Part shown: positions 55,900-64,000 of the stretch, one piece after another
Position numbering within the stretch: position 1 is the first letter of the stretch
How the letters are laid out: every line of letters begins with the position of its first letter
Translations under genes and position numbers: made by a program
Notes under the pieces: model-generated
Database searches by the model: none
What the model saw: the letters and a program-made list of their open reading frames with translations, nothing else
Told to the model about the DNA's origin: nothing
DNA from: Chrysemys picta bellii
Lineage: Eukaryota > Chordata > Testudines > Emydidae
Assembly (NCBI RefSeq): GCF_011386835.1
Contig: NC_088796.1
Coordinates: forward strand, 90,131,468 to 90,195,467
Length of the DNA: 64,000 nt
Direction of reading: 5' to 3'

Positions 55900-56760
55900 A
55901 TTGCATTTACTCTAAAATACCATTGGTCAAGTGGTTTTCCATTGCTGAAGGGGGGAGTTGTTATTACTTGACTCGAAGGTAAATGGACTCATGAGTTGTG
56001 CACAGCAATCAAGATGCAATGGGCGAACTGGTCTCTCTCCTGTCCCTTAATTTTTCTTGGGAAAAATCCTGTTTACTCATTTGAAGACACAGCAAAATAA
56101 GATGTGCATCTGGACCGACTGCCTATCAAGTGCTTTCTAAATAAGGTATACTCCCAACTTCATTGTTTGTTACACCTCTGCCCTGTAAAGATTAAAATGC
56201 TGCTCTCTGCAAACATCTCTTTTTTTTACATGTGAAATTTATGAAAGGGTGGAATTACATTTTTAGTGTTTTAGTTTTACCTTTAGAAACCTAAAGAGCA
56301 ATACAAAGGTCTAGGAGTTCAGAAGATAATCACCATGTTATTATTCCCTTAGAGCTCATTAAAATGGCAACACATTGTTACTTTAAGGGGATCAGGGTGC
56401 TCGCCATGGTGCTAATAATATGATGATCATCTCTCAATTTTCGTTTTCTCTTCCCCTCCCCCTCTCCCTCCCTCCCCATCCCCTTTCAAAAGGTTTTGGG
56501 CTTATGAGAAATAGGGTAACTTTGGTCACCATTAAATCAATCTCACCTCATATCCTTTCATAAGTGTGAAATTAATTCTGAGTGATACTGATTATAGCAA
56601 CTGTATCCTGGCCCTGGTCAAACCTAATTACGATTTCATGCAGTGTCACACTCCATTATTGTTTCCAGGTAATGTGGCCTCTTTTTCACACAGCAGCCTT
56701 TACAGACAGCTTGTTGTTGATGAATAGATAGAGTTGAAAAAACCTACACAGAGTCTCAAA
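55900..56760. other. Low-repeat stretch, possible regulatory DNA
   Basis: No repeat family is visible. It includes 'gagctcattaaaatggcaacacattgtt', 'ggtgctaataatatgatgatcat' and 'aacctaattacgatttcatgcagtgtcac', dense in TAAT and ATCAATC-type words. This resembles conserved non-coding sequence by composition only. Confidence 0.2.
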
Positions 56761-57715
56761 TGACCTCTTTTGCATTGTAAAAAGATATGTGGATTGATAA
56801 ATAGACTAGGATGTATTATTATCCATTATTCAGTTTTACAATCAGTGAACACCTGGCATGGGGAAAGTGAGATGGCTGTTTGCTTCCCATCAGTATTAAT
56901 GTTGATGGCCCAGAGGAAACACAGAGCAAACCAATTTCCCCTTGTTAGAGGAGAGAAAATGTGAAACAAAACAAAAAATTCTGCTTAATATTTAGAGTGT
57001 ACAGATTTAAATTTTAACTTTGTAAAGGTTATGGGTTACAGTTGCTGGGCATATGCCTTTATTAGGTATCATTTATTTAAGGTTTATTTATCGAGTCAAA
57101 ATAAAAAGATTAACAGTTGCAAAAGGCTGACATATTTCAAGTCTAACCAAATAACAAGGTGGTACACCAGAAAAAGAGAGATCTTAACAGTCTGACTTGG
57201 TATCATCAGACAAAGGCGAACATCTTGTTTTGTCTAGTTGATATTACCTAGTGGGACTCAATTAACCTAATTTTCAAATAATCTTTTTTAAGAGAGTTGT
57301 TTTAAATCACAGACGTGAAAGCTTAATTTTACTTGATTGACCACACTCGCTTGCAAATATTTCTCAAACATCTTTGATCTCTAAATGTATCATTTTCTGT
57401 GTGTTTTTTATAGTCCTCCAGCCCCAGAACTCCACCGCTAGCAGTTAGACAAGAATTGTCTGGCTACATTGTATTATCAGATTTAAAACTTTAATATGAA
57501 ATTAAGGCAGAGAGAAACAATTTTAAGGAAACAACAATTAGACACTCAGGAAAGCTAAGGTTACAAGTAAATGAAACCCAAACCTTTGAAAGTATATAAA
57601 TCCACAGTTTAGAACACCCAAACAACTTTGATTCTTCCCCCATAGTGATGCCAGGCTCCCGTCGTCCCCTCAAAAGTGTTATGTTTGGATCAAGGATTTT
57701 CTAAGAACTTTAAGA

Positions 57716-58113
57716 CAGTGGTTCCCAACCAGAGGTACATGTACCCCTGGGGTATGCAGAGGTCTTCCAGGGAGTACATCAACTCATCTAGATATTTGCC
57801 TAGTTTTACAACAGGCTACATAAAAAGCACTAGCAAAGTCAGTGAAACTAAAATTTCATACAATGACTTGTTTATACTGCTCTATATACTGAAATGTAAG
57901 TACAATATACATATTCCAATCAATTTATTTTATAATTATATGGTAAAAATGAGAAAGTCAGCAATTTTTCAGTAATAGTTTGTTGTGACGCTTTTGTATT
58001 TTTGTCTGGTTTTGTAAGGAAGTAGTTTTTAAGTGAGGAGAAACTTGCGGATAGGCAAGATAAATCAGACTCCTGAAAGGGGTACAGGAGTCTGGAAAGG
58101 TTGAGAGCCATTG
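57716..58113. mobile_element. hAT element with cagtggttcccaacc ends
   Basis: The 398-bp element has left end CAGTGGTTCCCAACC and right end GGTTGAGAGCCATTG, inverted with three mismatches. CTTTAAGA (57708-57715) and CTTTAAGT (58114-58121) are the 8-bp target duplication with one mismatch. Interior blocks 'cccctggggtatgcagaggtcttccagggagtac' and 'caatgacttgtttatactgc' are those of a common turtle non-autonomous hAT. The 99-codon frame at 57676-57975 is a chance frame. Confidence 0.92.
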
Positions 58114-58137
58114 CTTTAAGTAGTCCATAGACTATGG

Positions 58138-58205
58138 GCTTGATTTTGCTCCCATTCCAGTCAATGAAAAAACTCTCATTGACTTGAATGGTGCAGAATC
58201 AAGAC
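58138..58205. repeat. Palindromic 'gggcttgattttgctc' element
   Basis: The arms GGGCTTGATTTTGC and GCAGAATCAAG flank inverted 'ccagtcaatgaaaa' and 'tcattgacttgaatgg'. It is a short member of the 11162-11265 family. Confidence 0.55.
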
Positions 58206-58499
58206 ATTATGGCTGTGGACATCTTACATTTGCAAAAGATTTCTGTATTGATACAGTGACTTTACCACCACTATCTTCCCTCCATCTTTTTTCACAAGGG
58301 CTTTAAGAAGTCTGCAGTCTGTGCACATCTTTAAATTGAGAAAAGACAATGTACTGTACATCTTACAGATAGAGTATTGACAATAGCAACCGCCAAACAT
58401 CATTTTTATCATTGGTTTCAAATTTTAGAGAGTCTTTCCAATACTAAACATGATGTTTCATCCTGTTCTAACCTTTGTTTTTTTCTTGCAAGTTCTATA

Positions 58500-59469
58500 C
58501 CGGGGTCTCAAACACGCAGCCCGGGGGCCGCATGCGGCCCGCGGGGTTATTTTCTGCAGCCCGTGAGCCCCTCGCAGCTCCCCCCCCGCCCTCCCCCAGT
58601 GTTTACCTAGGGCGGCTCCGGCCGGACGTGCACCGGGGGTAGGACAGGCTCCCTGCCTGCCTGCCCTGCCGGCGCCACTCCGGGAAGAGAAGGGGGAGCA
58701 GAGGGGCTGTGTGTTGCTGTTGCTTCAGGCAGCGCCCCCAGCAGCTCCAATTGGCCGGGAATGGGGAACCACGGCCAATGGGAACTGCTGGGGGCAGGTG
58801 CCTGAAGCAACAGAAACACACAGCCCCTCCGCCCCCCCTTCCCCACGTTCCAGCCTGTTCCCAGAGCAGCATGGGGGCAGGGCAGGCAGGGAGGGATCCT
58901 GCCCTGCCCCCGGTACACACCGGGCCACATCCTGCCCCCCGAACCTCCTGCCCTGAGCTGCCTGCCACACCCTGCACCCCAACCCCCTGCCCTGAACCCC
59001 CTGCCTCACCCCACACCCCTCCTGCATCCCAACCCACTGCCCTGAGCCCCATGCCACACCCCTTCTGCACCTCGACCCCCTGCCGTACCCTGCACCCCTC
59101 CTGCACCGACCCCTTGCCCTGAACCCCCTGCCTCACCCTGCACCTCACCTGCATCCCATCCCACTGCCCTGAGCCCCCTGCCACACCCTGAGCCCCCTGT
59201 TGTACCCCTCACCCCTCCTGCACCCCCGCACCCCAACTCCCTGCCCTGAGTCCCCGCCACACCCCTCCTGTGCCCCCTGGGGGCAGGGAAGGGGCAGAGT
59301 TGGGGTGGGGATTTCAGGGAAGGGGTTGGAATGGGGGCAGGGAAGAGGTGGGAAGAGGTGGGGCAGGGGCAGGGCCTCATGAAAGGGGTGGAGTGGGGGC
59401 CGGGCCAAGGGTGGCGGAGGAGGTGTCAGTTAATGTGGCCCTCGTGGTCATTTGAGTTTGAGACCCCTG
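58500..59469. mobile_element. hAT-type element with ggggtctcaaac ends
   Basis: The ends are CGGGGTCTCAAACACG and TTTGAGTTTGAGACCCCTG. The left part has 'cagcccgggggccgcatgcggcccgcgggg', and the right part 'aatgtggccctcgtggtcatttgag'. From 58870 to 59270 there is a C-rich degenerate array of 'cccctgccctgaacccc' units. Long frames on both strands (up to 193 codons at 58603-59184 minus) come from this array. I find no convincing target duplication. Confidence 0.8.
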
Positions 59470-62400
59470 AACTGGGTCCAGGATATCTGTATAATATAGA
59501 TACACAATCTGTGTTTGGTTATACCTGTATAATTGATGCCACTTACAATTTAAATGATGAGTGGGGAATGATTGCCTTCAGTATGTTAGTTATCTAATTA
59601 GAAATTTTGAAAAATATATTTTCTTCTTCAAATTGGATACAATTTGTGGACACATTTGAAATGAGAAGGACCACCTTGAGGATTTTAGAAAGTAAGCCAA
59701 AATCAGGCTTATAATGGAAAGAAAGAAAGCCTCAGCCTTCAAGATGGAACTGCTAAATTAAACCCTAGACTAGTGTGGATCAGATAAGCAAATACATGGC
59801 CACATTAAATGTCAAAGCAGCTGCAATGCCACATCACTGCTATGCATGGAAATTCCTCAGCCCCTGTAAATCACATAGCTGTGCTCCACAGTGGTTCTCG
59901 CCACTAGGGAAATGGATTGGGGGCAGATGAGAGCTTGGTCAACGTGTCCATGCACATTGCGCACATGCTGGCCAAAAATCCCAGATAGTGGAAAGCAGTG
60001 GACTGCATCCACTACACTCCTATAGATTGGCCTGACTGTCCATCCACTACTACAAATTAGGGCTGAGGATTCAATATGGAGAGTCACTGGCATCCTGGCT
60101 ACTGTCGAAATCAGGCTGTGTAGGGGCTGGGAGGCAAGTGGCTATGTGTGGAAGCCCTTTTCCTCATGTGGTCCCTCAAATCTATGCAGATCTTTGAGGA
60201 TTCTCCTGACTATTTTTTGGAGTGAAGAGGGGCAAATCCCCATGCTCCTCCCAACGGAGAATTATCAGGAAACTTCCCAAGTTTGAATTTGTGGATTTTT
60301 CATTCACCCTTTGAAGGAATAACCCAGGCAGGGGAAAAGCTGACTATTGGTCTATATTAAATTATAACATTATTAAATGCAAACAAGATATACAAAGTAA
60401 TGTTTGTTTAGGAACAGAGCATGAAGAACTGCAGCACATAATTCTCATTCATGATAATTGGAGATACTTATCCAAGTCCCTCTGAAACAGCTAAACAGCA
60501 GTCCTCCGGGAACTAAGTCAAACTGAATCAAGCTAGAAAATTCCTAACCAAGTCTGACATTTATCCTTGACTCCCTCTGCTGTGCTTGCATATACTGCAG
60601 CCCACAAGAACAGTGGGTGATCTTACATAATATACTATAAGCTTTTATGCCTTTGCATGTCAGAGCCTCTTAATGGAACCAAATTCTGAGGAATGGTAGG
60701 CACCTGAAATGTTTGTCTTCTCTTCTTCCGTGTGACACTTATCACCATCACAGATTATTGAAATTGAAAGAATTTTAAAATTTGATGTCCTTTTTCCCAT
60801 GTATGATGTTGCTTTTTGCATTTCATCCATTTTTTTATAATAATTTCACTTTTGGTCATTTTTTTTTCTTTTCTGCCTGTTATGCACTAGGTTATAAGCA
60901 CTGCAAGTGAATGTTTTAGGAATACAAAGAGTTTCTGGAAAGATTTCTGTTATATTAGGTTTTATCAAATATTTTCCCAATTTTTAAGAAAAAATATTCG
61001 ATATTTGAAACAAGATTCTAAGTAAACATATTGTCCGTATAGGTGGGTTGCTTGTTTATCAATCCTGGGCCAAATCTTGAGGGGTTCTGTTAAAGATTAC
61101 ATGATTCATCTGTTCAGATTTGGTTCAAATTCAAGAGGTGTTTCATTCAACTTGAAACAAAACCAAAAACTGGCAGGGAAAAAAAATTTGGGGGATAGAA
61201 CAAAACATTTAATTTTACCCGAAACTTTTTTTTTCTCACTTCAGTGAAAATTAGTTTTGGCTGAAATTCTTTTCAGATTTTTTTTGGCCCCTGAACTAAA
61301 TAAATCAATTATTCACTTAGCTCTAGTCCAAAAATGGAATTAAATCATGGCCACATTATAGACTAAGCCACTGCATATGCTCAAAGTACATGGTATGTGG
61401 GGGTAAGGAACAATATCAAAATCACAAAAAAATTCTACTTTAGTATCTCTTAAAATCATAAAGGCAGAATATAGGCCACATCCTTTCAAATAGAGCTGGG
61501 TATACAGGCCCTTGCATCCTCATGGAGTTCAATTGACCTCAATGGGACGCTGTACTGGTGTGTGTATTAGCAGAATTGAGGGGTTTATGTCCAGCCTCTA
61601 TGATTAAAAGATAGTGGTCACAGGAAGTGGGTTAGGTAAATCTCATATAGTACAACATAATATACTACAGCTAATGGCTAAGGCTAGATCACTATCTTCA
61701 TAGCCTCCCCCCCACCTCCCCCATACTGAACATGTAAAGGAGAAAAAGAGAGAAACAAAAATATTTTGTCTTCCCTACTGTTTTCCCTACAGTTTCCTGT
61801 TTCCACCTCACATTCAGAATCCAGACTAAAATATAGCATTCACAGATGTCAGCATCTGGAGGCAACAGCTTTTGAGGGAAGGGCAAGGAATAAATACCAC
61901 TCACTACCTGAATGTCACCTCTAAAGGTTAGGCCCAGATGCTGAGAGCCCGGAGCTCAGCATTACCAAGTGTTATTTTTATTTATTTAATTTTTAAAAGC
62001 AGACCTACGTTATGGTCCTAAATAATTTGACAGTGCCCCTTAAAGGACACAATAACAATAGCTTGCTGGCTTCAGACATTTTACAGTTGTATTTGTATTT
62101 AATTCCCTTTGCTGTTTTCATGCTCCTATAAAATAACGAATACAAAATAAACATGTTTTTTAAAAAAGTCTCCCACTGACATCTCAGTCTTATTTGCATT
62201 GACGTCTTCATGGCTTTGATGTGAATGCAAGTCCATGAGACATTAATGTTGTAAATAAATCCTTTTAACAACTTTTCAGGTCCATGGGTCAGCTGGAGCT
62301 AATATACATGAAACTGTTCTAATTAATCCACCGATCACATTGACTCAATTTCAGTGAAGATGACATAAGATGCCCCCATATCAGCTCTGTGGGCCTTTTG

Positions 62401-62850
62401 GACACAAGGCAGTGTTTGCAATAAGGTGGTTTTCATTAGGGAGGTAAAAGGTACTCCTCTACTAACAAAGCCTTCAGGGGTCAAGCTCTGTGTGGGGAAA
62501 TTCCAGAGAGGTTGGGAAGATGGAATCCATGTGCACACAAACACACACCCTTGCAGGGCAGTAAAGAGCAGTCCCTCTATGACCCAGAATAGAGGCCATT
62601 AACCTCCATTGGTTTTAAGCCACTAGCTCTGCAGTAGTTCCTCCAGCAGCACACCCTTAAAATCTTCCTCCACTTGACCGCTCCCTGCATGGGAACAGGG
62701 CAGGATTTAAGTGGTGTAGAGCACCCACAAGCTCTCATTGCCAAACTGAATTTCATTCTGGTGCAATACTGCTGGTGTAGTCAAAGAGGGTCCCCTGGCA
62801 GTGCAAGAGGTGCACTTCTGCTTCACAAAGAGAAGAGGGTTTGGGCTGAT
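59470..62850. other. Non-coding stretch, nothing firmly recognised
   Basis: AT-rich sequence without exons or nameable repeats. A block of 'gaaacaaaacc...aaaactttttttttctc' and 'cagtgaaaattagttttggctgaaattctttt' at 61140-61300 resembles an old MITE, as does 49000-49150, but no ends can be fixed. Confidence 0.45.
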
Positions 62851-62904
62851 CAGAAGTGGTGGATGATGGGCACCTCTCAGAAGTGGTGGAGGATGGGCAC
62901 CTCC
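62851..62904. repeat. 27-bp tandem duplication
   Basis: Two adjacent copies of CAGAAGTGGTGGATGATGGG plus CACCTCT occur, differing at two bases (GATG/GAGG and final T/C). Confidence 0.9.
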
Positions 62905-62964
62905 TACACTGTGTAGATATGTGGGCCTTTCAGTTTCAGCAAACATGGGAAAAGGTTCTAAGAG

Positions 62965-63222
62965 GGGAAGCAGTGTAGTCTAGTGGCTAGAGCACTGGAC
63001 AGGGAGTTAGGAGAGTTCAATTTCTGGCTCTGCAATTGACTTGGTGTGTGATCTGGGGCAAGTCACTGTTTCCTCTCCTACCCTTTGTTTATCTTGACTA
63101 GAAGATGAGCTCTTTGAGGAAGGGATTGCCATTTACTAGGTGTTTGTACAGTGGCTAGCACTGGAGGACCCAATCTTGGCTGGGGTTTCTAGGTGCTACA
63201 GTAATACAAATAGTAAATAGTC
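62965..63222 (+). repeat. tRNA-derived SINE, near full length
   Basis: The head is 'cagtgtagtctagtggctagagcactgg' (A box) and 'gagagttcaatttctggc' (B box). The body is 'gggcaagtcactg', then 'gaagatgagctctttgaggaagggattgcc' and 'gtttgtacagtggctagcactggaggaccc'. The tail is 'tctaggtgctacagtaatacaaatagtaaatag'. This copy shows the full head-to-tail order and so explains the truncated reverse copies at 22399-22545 and 63870-63945. Confidence 0.85.
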
Positions 63223-63390
63223 ATAACAGAATGATAGGTTTAAACAGCAGTTAGAAGCCTGCACATTCCACTTCACAGAAAACTCCTGCACAAGTTCTGT
63301 CTGTGGATGGACAAACTGTTAGAAGCTAGTGTATTTGTTCATTGTTCCCAGACACTTCTAGCCAACTGGTACACTGGAACTCAGTAAGAA

Positions 63391-63470
63391 AGAATTCTGC
63401 TCTCATTTACACAGAAGCTATTCCCCCGAAATGAATGGGAGTTGTACCCATGAGAGCAGAATTTGGCCTG
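63391..63470. repeat. Palindromic 'aattctgctctcat' element
   Basis: The left arm AGAATTCTGCTCTCATTTAC and the right arm 'catgagagcagaatttggcc' are inverted, with the loop 'ccgaaatgaatgggagttg'. Same family as 11162-11265. Confidence 0.6.
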
Positions 63471-63869
63471 TTGACTCCATTATAATTACACAGGCTTGAA
63501 GTCGGTACCTCTGTTTGGTAATGTGCTTTCCTTGTTCATTTAAAAAAAATTTTTTTAAATGATTAAAATAGTGCCAGCCTAGTAGAATTGCTTTGAGCAG
63601 GCAAACAATACTTACATATAAGCCTCAGAATTTCCAGTGTGGTCCTTTTCAGCATCCTTTTAAAGTGCTTGTAGAAAATGAAATGTTAAACATCTCACTG
63701 CAACTGTAGTACAGAGTTACAATACATTAGTATTTTGAAAGCGTGCGCACAGGCTCTCTCACACGCACATATTTGGGAAATGAAGAAAATAATACTTTGT
63801 CCATTTTAAAGTATTTATAGATTGCTGTTTTAGTGACGAGAGTATCAGTAAGTACTAGTTAGTCATTAT

Positions 63870-63945
63870 AAGGCTCTTATTATTAACTATTACTTATGGA
63901 AGTGCCTAAAGGCCTGGGTCAGAGATCAGGACCCCATTTGCTAGA
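63870..63945 (-). repeat. SINE 3' fragment interrupted by hAT
   Basis: The sequence 'ttattaactattacttatggaagtgcctaaaggcctgggtcagagatcaggaccccatttgctag' is the reverse complement of the SINE tail. It is broken off exactly where the next hAT element begins. Confidence 0.55.
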
Positions 63946-63946
63946 C

Positions 63947-64000
63947 CAGGGGTAGGCAACCTATGGCAGGCGTGCCAAAGATGGCATGCGAGCTGATTTT
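63947..64000. mobile_element. hAT element, left end, cut by window edge
   Basis: CAGGGGTAGGCAACCTATGG followed by 'aggcgtgccaaagatggcatgcgagctgatttt' is the left end of a well-known turtle and vertebrate hAT family. Only the first 54 bases are in the window. Confidence 0.7.

Noticed and set aside
58603..59184. 193-codon minus-strand frame
   Set aside because: Composed of a G/C-rich degenerate array inside a hAT element; overlapping long frames occur on both strands.

Overview
This is vertebrate nuclear DNA, AT-rich and dense in old transposable elements, with one recognisable host gene. The repeats point to a turtle: CR1 LINEs with the classic 3' end, a tRNA-headed SINE with a CR1-like tail of the tortoise Pol III type, a 5S-rRNA-derived SINE, MIR-like SINEs, and many short hAT and PIF/Harbinger-like inverted-repeat elements. 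No prokaryotic signal is present. The host assignment is inference from repeat families; no species can be read directly.

Region 1 (1 to about 11.5 kb) holds the 3' half of a concentrative nucleoside transporter gene of the SLC28 family, most likely SLC28A3 (CNT3), on the plus strand. Five coding exons (916-1113, 3941-4022, 4981-5079, 7909-8035, 10346-10472) join in frame with correct splice sites and phases to give the last 210 residues, ending at TGA 10470-10472. The first exon carries the CNT family signature. The 5' exons lie upstream of the window. The introns carry a 5S-type SINE, tRNA SINEs, a CR1 reverse-transcriptase remnant and several MITEs. Candidate poly(A) signals are at 10661 and 11476.

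Region 2 (11.5 to 27 kb) is non-coding. It has a 600-bp solo LTR with a perfect 5-bp target duplication (20455-21054), a 1-kb inverted-repeat DNA element (13423-14461), several hAT and Harbinger MITEs, a dispersed 150-bp repeat pair, and a recent 385-bp tandem duplication (25833-26606).

Region 3 (27 to 32.6 kb) is a nest of transposons. An old L2-like LINE is split by a small MITE and by a 4.9-kb PIF/Harbinger element that once carried both its genes: a DDE transposase (plus strand) and a Myb/trihelix protein (minus strand). The transposase gene is broken by a 93-bp repeat and by a 688-bp hAT element, each with its own target duplication.

Region 4 (32.6 to 64 kb) has no recognisable protein gene. 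It contains a possible isolated small exon (33530-33617), a degenerate polypurine tract, an L1-like fragment, a minus-strand CR1 copy keeping ORF1 esterase and endonuclease remnants but lacking the middle of its reverse transcriptase, another CR1 3' end, three large hAT elements, SINEs and microsatellites, and two AT-rich low-repeat stretches that could be regulatory. Nearly all open reading frames outside SLC28A3 are chance frames or lie inside transposons. I found no novel host system; the most informative structures are the nested Harbinger locus and the rearranged CR1.
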